A stretch of DNA of 6,655 nucleotides, taken from positions 1-6,655 of the forward strand of contig CANRKV010000086.1 in the NCBI GenBank assembly GCA_947631305.1, given 5' to 3'. Under the pieces are notes generated by a model. It worked only from the letters and a program-made list of their open reading frames with translations, did not search any database and had not been told where the DNA came from. Shown here piece after piece: positions 1 through 5,725 of this stretch (positions are counted from its first letter, which is position 1; the number at the start of each line of letters is the position of its first letter). Source of the stretch: an uncultured Jeotgalicoccus sp. (GTDB lineage Bacteria; Bacillota; Bacilli; Staphylococcales; Salinicoccaceae). Made by a program: the position numbers and the translations under genes.

Positions 1-795
1 CATCAGGGACTGCTGAGACATATTGTTATCCGCTCAAACAGCGACGACAGTGAAGTGCAGGTTGTCTTTATTACGAACGGTAAACGCAACGAGTTTTTAT
101 CGATTGTTAAAGCGTTAAAAGAAGCATATCCGAATGTGAAAAGTATCGTGCAGAATATTAACGATGAGAAAACGAATGTGATATTCGGCAGACGTTCAAT
201 CGTCCTGCTTGGTCATGATTATATTACGGACACGCTGCTTGGCAAATCATTTAAAATACGCGACCGTTCATTTTATCAGGTCAACCATGCACAGACGGAA
301 AAACTGTATCAGATTGGTCTCGACATGGCTGACTTAAGCGGCGACGAAACAATTATCGATACGTATTCAGGTATCGGAACAATCGGTCTTGCAGCATCAG
401 ACCGTGTCAGTAAAATTATCGGCATTGAAATTGTCGACAGTGCAGTTGAAGACGCTGTAGAAAATGCGAAACTGAACGGCATCGATAACGCGGACTACTA
501 TTTGGGTAAAGCAGAAGAGGTGATGCCGCAGCTCGTTAAAGAGGGTGTCAGTGCTGATGTCGTATTCGTCGACCCGCCGAGAAAAGGATGTCATACACAA
601 TTTTTAGACTCTCTTATAGAAGTGAGCCCGAAGAAAATTGTTTATATTTCATGTAATCCGAGCACGCTGCAAAGAGATATGAAGTATCTGGAGAGACATG
701 GCTTTAAAGCATCGGAAGTAACACCGGTTGACCTGTTCCCGCAGACAAAACATATTGAAGCGGTAACGGTCTTAGTCAATACAAACACTTTATAA
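1..795 (+). CDS. rlmD: 23S rRNA (uracil-5-)-methyltransferase RlmD/RlmCD, 3' part (5' end outside window)
   Basis: This is the C-terminal 264 residues of a TrmA/RumA-family enzyme that methylates C5 of a uridine in 23S rRNA using S-adenosylmethionine; Gram-positive members can modify both U747 and U1939. The frame is open back to base 1 (HQGLLRHIVIR), so the GTG at 55 is an internal codon and not the start. Visible motifs are the SAM-binding loop DTYSGIGTIGL (about 358-390), DPPRKGC (571-591), SCNPSTLQRD with the catalytic Cys at 652-654, and the C-terminal FPQTKHIEAV, whose Glu is the usual general base. The family is about 450-460 residues long, so the N-terminal TRAM and iron-sulfur part lies upstream. 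It is a housekeeping gene with no metabolic link to the catabolic cluster, and it marks the edge of that cluster. The stop codon is TAA, followed by a terminator. Whether the enzyme is single- or dual-site cannot be told from this part. Confidence 0.95.
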   Translation, partial: HQGLLRHIVIRSNSDDSEVQVVFITNGKRNEFLSIVKALKEAYPNVKSIVQNINDEKTNVIFGRRSIVLLGHDYITDTLLGKSFKIRDRSFYQVNHAQTEKLYQIGLDMADLSGDETIIDTYSGIGTIGLAASDRVSKIIGIEIVDSAVEDAVENAKLNGIDNADYYLGKAEEVMPQLVKEGVSADVVFVDPPRKGCHTQFLDSLIEVSPKKIVYISCNPSTLQRDMKYLERHGFKASEVTPVDLFPQTKHIEAVTVLVNTNTL

Positions 796-836
796 AATGA
801 ACCCGGGCAAAGTATGATTTGTCCGGATTTTTCATT
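796..836 (+). terminator. Intrinsic terminator after the rRNA methyltransferase gene
   Basis: The arms 801-811 and 818-828 (acccgggcaaa / tttgtccggat) pair with one mismatch and one G-U wobble around a 6-nt loop, and a run of five T follows at 828-832. The flanks aatga (796-800) and tcatt (832-836) extend the inverted repeat. It begins directly after the TAA stop and should separate the methyltransferase transcript from the regulator gene. Confidence 0.8.
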
Positions 837-847
837 AGTATACCCAG

Positions 848-866
848 GATAATAAATATGATTATC
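848..866. repeat. Short inverted repeat upstream of the regulator promoter
   Basis: The sequences gataat (848-853) and attatc (861-866) form a perfect 6-bp inverted repeat around a 7-nt AT-rich centre. It lies about 40 bp upstream of the proposed -10 element. It could be a protein-binding site, but such short AT-rich palindromes arise easily by chance. Confidence 0.3.
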
Positions 867-903
867 GTCTTTTCTGTAAACTGAAGAAATAAACTCCTTA
901 AAA

Positions 904-912
904 TGTTATACT
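904..912 (+). promoter_or_regulatory. Extended -10 promoter element for the IclR-family gene
   Basis: The sequence TGTTATACT matches an extended -10 (TG, one base, then TATACT), with TATACT at 907-912. No convincing -35 hexamer lies 16-18 bp upstream, which fits an extended -10 promoter. The start of transcription would fall near 918-920, giving a leader of about 40 nt before the ATG at 959. The first copy of the direct repeat at 911-921 overlaps this element. Confidence 0.5.
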
Positions 913-940
913 ATTAGTACAATTATTTGCTATTCGTACA
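911..940. repeat. Direct repeat pair, candidate operator of the IclR-type regulator
   Basis: The 11-mers ctattagtaca (911-921) and ctattcgtaca (930-940) match at 10 of 11 positions and start 19 bp apart. The first copy is also part of a palindrome, tacta-t-tagta (909-919). The pair lies on and just downstream of the proposed -10 element, where a bound protein would block transcription. Regulators of the PcaU/PobR type are known to bind sets of short repeated half-sites. Autoregulation by the downstream gene product is therefore plausible but not shown. Confidence 0.45.
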
Positions 941-946
941 GTTTAT

Positions 947-952
947 AGGGGG
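947..952 (+). promoter_or_regulatory. Ribosome binding site of the IclR-family gene
   Basis: The sequence aggggg lies 6 nt upstream of the ATG at 959 and supports that start codon. Confidence 0.7.
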
Positions 953-958
953 TATATT

Positions 959-1744
959 ATGACAAATGAAGACATCAAAAACTCTCCTGATCACCTTCAG
1001 ACTTTGGCAAAAGGTCTCAAAGTAATCGAGGCGTTCGATGGTACAGATCATCTAACAATCTCAACAGCATCAAAGTTAGCAGGAATATCAAGACCGACGG
1101 CCCGTCGTGTATTAATTACACTCGTTAATCTTGGATATGCCCAGATGCTGGATAACAGGTTCTACTTAACACCGAAAGTATTGTCTCTCGGCTATTCATA
1201 TATGACGGCACGTGACAGCTGGGAAATTACGACGACACTGCTGCGTGAGCTTTCTAAAGTAACAAATGAATCAAGCTCTTTAGCAAAATTAGTAGGCGAG
1301 GAAATTGTGTATATTGGACGTGTACCTGCTAATAAAATCATGAAAATTTCATTGAACATCGGCACTCATCTTCCCGCTTATGCAACATCGATGGGGAAAG
1401 TGCTGCTCGCTTATAAGAGTAAAGAAGAACTGGATACATATTTTGCGGCTGCAGAATTAAAACCGCTGACAGAACATACCGTTTACAAAGAGGACGATTT
1501 GCGTAAAGAACTTGAAGACATCCGTAAAGAGGGGTATGCAATCAGTGAAGACCAGCTCGAGCTCGGACTGATGTCTGTCGCAGCGCCTATTCGTAATATG
1601 AGAGGCGATGTAATCGCTGCAATCAATTGTTCGACAAACTCTTCTCAGACAACACGCGAGGAAGTCGAAAAGAACTATTTGAAGCCATTGCTTGATACAG
1701 CAGAACAAATCAGCCGAAATACTGAAATAGAATTACCATTTTAA
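959..1744 (+). CDS. IclR-family transcriptional regulator, PcaR/PcaU/CatR type
   Basis: This 261-residue protein is probably the regulator of the catechol operon that faces it. It begins with the family's LAKGLKVIEAFD segment (16-27), followed by a winged helix-turn-helix at about 32-70 (ISTASKLAGISRPTARR recognition region, then LVNLGY and the wing RFYLTPKVLSLGYSY). The effector-binding IclR domain fills about 85-255 and contains SSSLAKLVGEEIVYIGRVP (106-123), the conserved YATSMGKVLLA (141-151) and a GLMSVAAPIRNMRGDVIAAIN block near the end. The wording of these motifs resembles the beta-ketoadipate subgroup (PcaR, PcaU, PobR, CatR of actinobacteria) more than glycerol or acetate IclR proteins. 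Its length is normal. The gene has its own promoter and is convergent with the operon, so it does not share a divergent control region with it. Its ligand is probably a pathway intermediate such as cis,cis-muconate or 3-oxoadipate, which is inferred. Whether it activates or represses cannot be read from the sequence. Confidence 0.9.
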   Translation: MTNEDIKNSPDHLQTLAKGLKVIEAFDGTDHLTISTASKLAGISRPTARRVLITLVNLGYAQMLDNRFYLTPKVLSLGYSYMTARDSWEITTTLLRELSKVTNESSSLAKLVGEEIVYIGRVPANKIMKISLNIGTHLPAYATSMGKVLLAYKSKEELDTYFAAAELKPLTEHTVYKEDDLRKELEDIRKEGYAISEDQLELGLMSVAAPIRNMRGDVIAAINCSTNSSQTTREEVEKNYLKPLLDTAEQISRNTEIELPF

Positions 1745-1750
1745 TAGAAG

Positions 1751-1783
1751 AGGACGACCAGTAAAAATACTGGTCGTCCTTTT
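1751..1783. terminator. Strong hairpin terminator between the convergent regulator and thiolase genes
   Basis: A perfect 13-bp stem (1751-1763 with 1768-1780) closes an AAAA loop and is followed on the plus strand by TTTT (1780-1783). On the minus strand the tract after the stem is only CTTCTATT, so termination of the operon there should be weaker. The hairpin lies in the 63-bp gap between the two stop codons and may serve both transcripts. Confidence 0.85.
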
Positions 1784-1807
1784 GTTATGAAGCAGTAAAA
1801 TAGAAGT

Positions 1808-3010
1808 TTATTCTACGTTATCAACCATCAGTGAAATACCCTGGCCGACACCGATACACATTGTAGCGAGTCCGGTCTTGGTACCTCTGCGTTTCATTTC
1901 ATAGATAAGGTCTGTCAGAATACGTGCACCGCTGGCACCTAGAGGATGACCAAAGCTTATGGCGCCACCGTTGACGTTGACGATATCTTCACTCAGTCCA
2001 AGCTGATTAATGCACTCGATTGACTGTGAGGCGAATGCTTCGTTCAGTTCAACAAGTCCGATATCAGCAATAGTCCGGCCGGTTTTTTCAAGCAGTTTTT
2101 TCGTTGAATCAATGGGTCCGAGTCCCATTACTGCGGGCTCTACACCTGCAGTTGCCGAGAAAGTATATGTAACGAGGGGTTTCAGTCCAAGTTCATCAGC
2201 TTTCTCTTTACTCATCATCAGGAGGGCACTGGCACCATCGTTTACACCTGAAGCGTTTCCTGCCGTGATTGTTCCGTCAGGGAAGATCGGTTTCAATGTT
2301 CCGAGTTTTTCCAATGTCGTTTCCGGTCTCGGATGTTCATCTTTATCGACGATTGTTTCATTGCCTTTACGGTCTTTTATAGTTACTGGAACAATTTGTT
2401 CCTTAAACTTATCCGCTTCAACCGCAGCTTTGGCACGCTGCTGGCTTTGAAATGCGAATGCATCCTGGGCTTCACGCGAAATATTATAACGCTGTGCTAC
2501 GTTTTCTGCTGTCTGAGGCATGGAATCAATACCGTGATCTTCTATGATTTTTTTATTCGGAAATCTCCAGCCGATTGTCGTATCGACCATTTCCATGTTG
2601 CCGCGCGGGAATTCTTTCTCAGGCTTTAACATAACGAAAGGCGCGCGTGACATGCTTTCGGTGCCGCCCGCAATCGCAATGTCAATCTCACCTGTTAATA
2701 TCGAGCGGGCGGCCATGGAAACAGTATCCAGGCTCGAACCGCACAGACGGTTAATTGTGGTACCGCCGACGCTCTCAGGCAGGTCAGCAAGGAGAGCAGA
2801 CATGCGCGCGACGTTTCTGTTTTCTTCACCGGCACCGTTGGCGTTGCCAAAAAGAACTTCATCAATTTGATTCACATCAAGATTTGGGTTTCTTTCTGTC
2901 AGAGCTTTGATGACAATAGCGCCTAAATCATCCGGACGCACAGACTTGAGTGCGCCTTTATAACGGCCAATCGGTGTTCTGACTGCATCTACAATTACTA
3001 CTTCTTTCAT
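1808..3010 (-). CDS. pcaF: 3-oxoadipyl-CoA thiolase (PcaF type)
   Basis: This 400-residue thiolase should cleave 3-oxoadipyl-CoA with CoA into succinyl-CoA and acetyl-CoA, the last step of the beta-ketoadipate pathway in the cytoplasm. The nucleophilic Cys is C90 in NRLCGSS, NEAFASQ is present, the catalytic His is H355 in GGAISFGHPLGASGAR, and the second Cys is C385 in TMCIGVGQG. The N-terminal segments RTPIGRYKGAL, RPDDLGA and GAGEENRNVARM, together with CIGVGQG, resemble PcaF/PaaJ proteins more than general acetoacetyl-CoA thiolases, and the length is right. The loop after C90 reads GSS, where GSG or ASG is more common. The gene overlaps the CoA-transferase beta gene by one base (TAATG), with GGAGTGA as its ribosome binding site, so translation is probably coupled. 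It is the last gene of the operon. A role in phenylacetate degradation is possible for the family, but the neighbours argue for aromatic ring cleavage via catechol. Confidence 0.93.
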   Translation of the reverse strand: MKEVVIVDAVRTPIGRYKGALKSVRPDDLGAIVIKALTERNPNLDVNQIDEVLFGNANGAGEENRNVARMSALLADLPESVGGTTINRLCGSSLDTVSMAARSILTGEIDIAIAGGTESMSRAPFVMLKPEKEFPRGNMEMVDTTIGWRFPNKKIIEDHGIDSMPQTAENVAQRYNISREAQDAFAFQSQQRAKAAVEADKFKEQIVPVTIKDRKGNETIVDKDEHPRPETTLEKLGTLKPIFPDGTITAGNASGVNDGASALLMMSKEKADELGLKPLVTYTFSATAGVEPAVMGLGPIDSTKKLLEKTGRTIADIGLVELNEAFASQSIECINQLGLSEDIVNVNGGAISFGHPLGASGARILTDLIYEMKRRGTKTGLATMCIGVGQGISLMVDNVE

Positions 3011-3657
3011 TATTCGTCACTCCTTTTCAATGATTCTGAAACAATGTAATCCGCTTCAGTTTTCTCTGCGATTTCTTCAAGTGTTGCATCGCCCATTAAT
3101 TCAATCAGTTCGAATTTCTCACCTTTACGTTCAAACACTGCAAGATCTGTAATAATCATGTCAATTTTACGTGTAGAAGTGATAGGGTATGTGCATTCTT
3201 TTAGAAACTTTGGAGAGCCGTCTTTGGCAGTATGATTAGTTGTGATAATAACTTTCTTCGCTCCGACGAGGAGATCCATTGCGCCGCCGACACCGATGAT
3301 GTCTTTGCCGGGAATTGCCCAGTTCGCTACCTGGCCGGTTTCATCGACCTGCAGGACACCGAGAATTGCGACGTCAACATGCCCGCCGCGAATCATTGCG
3401 AAAGAATCTGCACTGTGGAAATAGCTTGCACCCACAGCTTCACCGACAGGCTGTTTTCCTGCGTTCACAATGTTCGGGTCGATATCTTCCTCTGCAACAG
3501 AAGTCACTCCGAGCAGACCATTTTCGGTATGGAGGAAATATTTTTCCTTATCCAGATAATTGGCAACGAGGGTAGGAATACCGATACCAAGGTTAATTAC
3601 CGACTGTTCTTCCAGTGCCCCGGCAGCACGTTCTGCAATCATATCTTTTATACTCAT
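3010..3657 (-). CDS. pcaJ: 3-oxoadipate CoA-transferase, beta subunit
   Basis: This 215-residue protein is the B subunit of a two-subunit succinyl-CoA:3-oxoacid CoA-transferase, which with its partner moves CoA from succinyl-CoA to 3-oxoadipate. The family glycine motif NLGIGIP is at 22-28. The catalytic Glu that forms the glutamyl-CoA thioester is E45 in the TENGLLG motif. Further family blocks are GGHVDVAILGVLQVDE (about 91-106), WAIPGK (113-118) and GGAMDLLVGAKKVI (124-137). The length is normal for a B subunit. The ATG overlaps the alpha-subunit stop by 4 nt (ATGA), and an AAGGAGT site lies a few bases upstream inside the alpha gene. This gives translational coupling suited to a 1:1 complex. 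By sequence alone it could also be an acetoacetate (ScoB/AtoA) transferase; the pathway is assigned from its neighbours. Confidence 0.92.
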   Translation of the reverse strand: MSIKDMIAERAAGALEEQSVINLGIGIPTLVANYLDKEKYFLHTENGLLGVTSVAEEDIDPNIVNAGKQPVGEAVGASYFHSADSFAMIRGGHVDVAILGVLQVDETGQVANWAIPGKDIIGVGGAMDLLVGAKKVIITTNHTAKDGSPKFLKECTYPITSTRKIDMIITDLAVFERKGEKFELIELMGDATLEEIAEKTEADYIVSESLKRSDE

Positions 3658-4340
3658 TTCTGAACGACTCCTTCCTTCGTAAGAATTTGTTCAGCTAAGA
3701 CAATCTTATCTACATATATATGCTGTGTTGCAATTTCTTCGGGATTCAATTCGCCGACTTCCACAATTTCATCAACTTCGGCTACTACATATTTACCGGC
3801 AGTTGCCATCATCGGATTGAAGTTTCTTGCTGTTTTGTAATACACGAGGTTACCGAGCTTATCTGCTTTATGTGCACGGACAATCGACACATCGGCTTTC
3901 AATGCTTTTTCAAGCACGTATTCTTCGCCGTCAATTTCTTTCGTCTCTTTGCCTTTGGCAAGATCAGTCCCGACACTTGTTTTTGTGTAAAAACCGCCGA
4001 TTCCGGCGCCGCCTGCACGTATTGCCTCACCTAAAGTACCCTGTGGCAGAAGCTGAAGTTCCAGTTTTCCGGCATTGTACCATTTAGCCACCTCGCGGTT
4101 ACTTGTGAAATACGAGCCGACTGCTTTTTTAAGCTTGCCCTGGTCGAGCAGTATACCAAGTCCTTTACCAGCTTCTCCGACGTTGTTGCTTATAACTGTC
4201 AGTTCTTTCAGGTCGAGCACAGTCAGTTCATCAATCAGACTCAAAGGTGCGCCGATAAGTCCGAATCCTCCGACCATCAGCGTGTCACCGTCCTTTACAG
4301 GTTCAAGAGCTGATTTTATATCAGTGATTTTAGATACCAA
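3654..4340 (-). CDS. pcaI: 3-oxoadipate CoA-transferase, alpha subunit (TTG start)
   Basis: This 228-residue protein is the A subunit of the CoA-transferase that activates 3-oxoadipate. Characteristic family segments are DTLMVGGFGLIGAP (19-32), LLPQGTLGEAIRAGGAGIGGFYT (97-119) and the Asn/Thr-rich NFNPMMATAG region (173-182). The length is typical. The start is TTG at 4338-4340: a GGAGTGA ribosome binding site ends 6 nt upstream and includes the TGA stop of the hydrolase gene, and the TTG codon gives the usual family N-terminus. The gap to the hydrolase gene is 6 nt and the gene overlaps the beta subunit by 4 nt, so the two subunits and the hydrolase form one translational block. The assignment to 3-oxoadipate and not acetoacetate rests on the operon. 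Confidence 0.92.
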   Translation of the reverse strand: MVSKITDIKSALEPVKDGDTLMVGGFGLIGAPLSLIDELTVLDLKELTVISNNVGEAGKGLGILLDQGKLKKAVGSYFTSNREVAKWYNAGKLELQLLPQGTLGEAIRAGGAGIGGFYTKTSVGTDLAKGKETKEIDGEEYVLEKALKADVSIVRAHKADKLGNLVYYKTARNFNPMMATAGKYVVAEVDEIVEVGELNPEEIATQHIYVDKIVLAEQILTKEGVVQK

Positions 4341-4346
4341 ATTCAG

Positions 4347-5183
4347 TCACTCCGTTTCTAAGAATTTTTCAATTTCTTTGTTTAAATCCGGATTATTATT
4401 GAAGACAATTTCATAATGATTAAGTCCGTAATCCGTTGATCTTATATCATTCACTGTATCGAGCATCAGGCTGTAGCCGTCTTTACTGAACAGCGGTGTA
4501 TTATCTTTAATCGGACCGGTACAGATAATGAGCAGCACCGGTACTTTTACATTTTCATAGATTTTCGAATGAGGGTATTCATAAAAACTTTCAAAATCCT
4601 GTTTTGTCAGCGCATAGTCGGATTTTGGATGAATTGCCCCATTAACTTCTTGAATCTCATGATTGATAACCTGATCCATAACAGGCGACCATTCAACACC
4701 AAGTGCACTGTACGACTGCTTCATCATATCCAAATAGTCATCTGAAGAATCAAATGATTTCTCCAGTCTGCCGAGAGAAGGGATAACGAGGTTGCTTGTA
4801 TCTTCATTGGCAACACCGCCTCCGTCGAGCAGGATAATTTTCTCTATTTTATCCGACTGTGCAGCAGTATCTAATGCTATATAGCCGCCCATCGAGTATC
4901 CCGCAAGAATGAATTTATCGTAATCGAGAGAATCAATCAGCTGGAGCAGGTCATCAGTGTGCTGATGAATATTTGTCGGTGACTCCTGAATAGAACTGTC
5001 ACCACGGCCGCTTAAATCGTAGCTCAGAGTATCGTATGTTTCTTTAAAGTGCTCCTGAAAATGATGCATCTGAAGATAATTACCCGTCAGGCCGTGAATG
5101 AATATTAATAAGACGTCATTTTTACCGTTACCGGTTTTATTTACATTAATCATTTTGTTTTCAATTTGTATTAGATCTGTCAT
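4347..5183 (-). CDS. Alpha/beta hydrolase, candidate 3-oxoadipate enol-lactonase
   Basis: This 278-residue protein has the alpha/beta-hydrolase layout: the oxyanion segment HGLTG (30-34), the strand-turn YDLSGRGDS (55-63), and the nucleophile elbow GYSMGG with Ser97. The likely acid is Asp227, after the strand VPVLLII, and His256 in NHYEIVF completes the triad. A helical cap fills about 125-205. From its place between catA and the CoA-transferase genes, it probably hydrolyses 3-oxoadipate enol-lactone to 3-oxoadipate, the PcaD step. It is not a textbook PcaD: the usual NSLGT-type oxyanion segment is replaced by HGLTG, and the acid-bearing loop reads CTGPIKDN where GTED-like wording is common. 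The fold is certain and the substrate is inferred. It starts 10 nt after the DUF3237 gene; its AGGAGG overlaps that gene's TAG stop (TAGGAGG) and lies 6 nt before the ATG. Confidence 0.8.
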   Translation of the reverse strand: MTDLIQIENKMINVNKTGNGKNDVLLIFIHGLTGNYLQMHHFQEHFKETYDTLSYDLSGRGDSSIQESPTNIHQHTDDLLQLIDSLDYDKFILAGYSMGGYIALDTAAQSDKIEKIILLDGGGVANEDTSNLVIPSLGRLEKSFDSSDDYLDMMKQSYSALGVEWSPVMDQVINHEIQEVNGAIHPKSDYALTKQDFESFYEYPHSKIYENVKVPVLLIICTGPIKDNTPLFSKDGYSLMLDTVNDIRSTDYGLNHYEIVFNNNPDLNKEIEKFLETE

Positions 5184-5193
5184 TCTTATCCTC

Positions 5194-5661
5194 CTATTCG
5201 ACGGTATAGATAGAGTAGCTTACGCCTTCCGGCATTCTGATACCGTTTGACACGAATATTCTGTTGTTCATCCAGTGGTACTTCTCGCTAGCTGTTTCAA
5301 AGATTGGATTAGTTCTGAAGTAATAGTCTTCAGGATCAACTTCTTCTCCCTGGTCCAGACGTGCAAGTACAGATGAATCACCAGTACGGATGCCGCGGTA
5401 ACTCATTAGAATGAGTTCCTTATCGTCTGTTTCCAAAGTAATTCTGACATCCTGGATGATAGTGCCGTCCGCGCGTACTGTAATCCAATCGTCTCCGCCC
5501 GGCAGAACAGTTGCATTGAAATGTTCGCCTTCAAATTTTCCGCCTGTCACCTGGATAATTCTGCGTGTTCCAATTGGTGTTTTCCCCGGCAGGTAAGGTT
5601 TCGCGACATTTAATTCCATATGGCCAAGCAAACTTAGTTTTGGTTCTGGTAATTCTCTCAT
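5194..5661 (-). CDS. DUF3237 (UPF0311) family protein in the position of muconolactone isomerase
   Basis: This 155-residue protein matches the DUF3237 family as I know it: TPIGTRRIIQVTGG then KFEG (28-45), LPGGDDW (53-59), a strand-rich middle, DPEDYYFRTNPIFET (109-123) and YHWMNNRIFVSNG (128-140). Family members are small beta-barrel proteins of unknown biochemical function. There is no signal peptide and no membrane segment, so it should be cytoplasmic, and there is no Cys. Possible acid-base residues are the conserved Arg33/Arg34, Asp57/Asp58, Glu122 and the Tyr113/Tyr114 pair. The gene lies directly between catechol dioxygenase and the hydrolase, where the isomerase step is needed, and no CatC-like gene is visible. 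Its AGGAGG site is 8 nt before the ATG at 5661. A hairpin with a U-tract precedes it. A role as an isomerase or lactone-binding protein is inferred from context only. Confidence 0.85.
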   Translation of the reverse strand: MRELPEPKLSLLGHMELNVAKPYLPGKTPIGTRRIIQVTGGKFEGEHFNATVLPGGDDWITVRADGTIIQDVRITLETDDKELILMSYRGIRTGDSSVLARLDQGEEVDPEDYYFRTNPIFETASEKYHWMNNRIFVSNGIRMPEGVSYSIYTVE

Positions 5662-5693
5662 TTTAAATTCCTCCTATATAATCCTTAAAAGTC

Positions 5694-5716
5694 AAAAAGG
5701 GCATGTCACCATGCCC
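5694..5716 (-). terminator. Hairpin with U-tract inside the operon, between catA and the DUF3237 gene
   Basis: On the minus strand a perfect 7-bp stem, GGGCATG paired with CATGCCC, closes the loop GTGA (a GNRA-type tetraloop) and is followed by TTTTT. It begins 9 nt after the catA stop. It has the form of an intrinsic terminator. No promoter is evident between it and the DUF3237 start, so it probably acts as a partial terminator or as a 3'-end stabiliser that raises catBA mRNA relative to the downstream genes. Confidence 0.75.
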
Positions 5717-5725
5717 GGTTTGTTA

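Noticed and set aside
107..120. cre-like sequence around AAAGCGTTAAAA in the rRNA methyltransferase gene
   Set aside because: It is inside coding sequence of a housekeeping gene, the match to the consensus ends is poor, and it has no promoter context.
55..795. GTG at 55 as the start of a complete 246-residue gene
   Set aside because: The same frame stays open to base 1 with family-like sequence (HQGLLRHIVIR), and the product would lack the N-terminal half of the enzyme. It is a truncated gene at the window edge.
3045..3058. Catabolite-repression (cre-like) site TGTAATCCGCTTCA
   Set aside because: It lacks the central CG at the required place and lies within the 3' end of pcaJ, far from any promoter.
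2010..3663. Plus-strand open frames across the thiolase and CoA-transferase genes (for example 2010-2450, 2544-2870, 3232-3663)
   Set aside because: They are antisense shadows of well-recognised genes, with no family-like motifs and low-complexity Ser/Phe/Cys-rich translations.
1808..4340. Ketone-body or acetoacetate degradation (AtoDAB-like) as the role of the CoA-transferase and thiolase genes
   Set aside because: The thiolase has PcaF-like signatures, and the genes are packed behind catA and a lactonase candidate, so 3-oxoadipate is the better substrate assignment.
5676..5695. Promoter between the hairpin and the DUF3237 gene (TTGACT with TATATA on the minus strand)
   Set aside because: The hexamers are only about 8-10 bp apart, far short of the 16-18 bp needed, and TTGACT overlaps the terminator U-tract.
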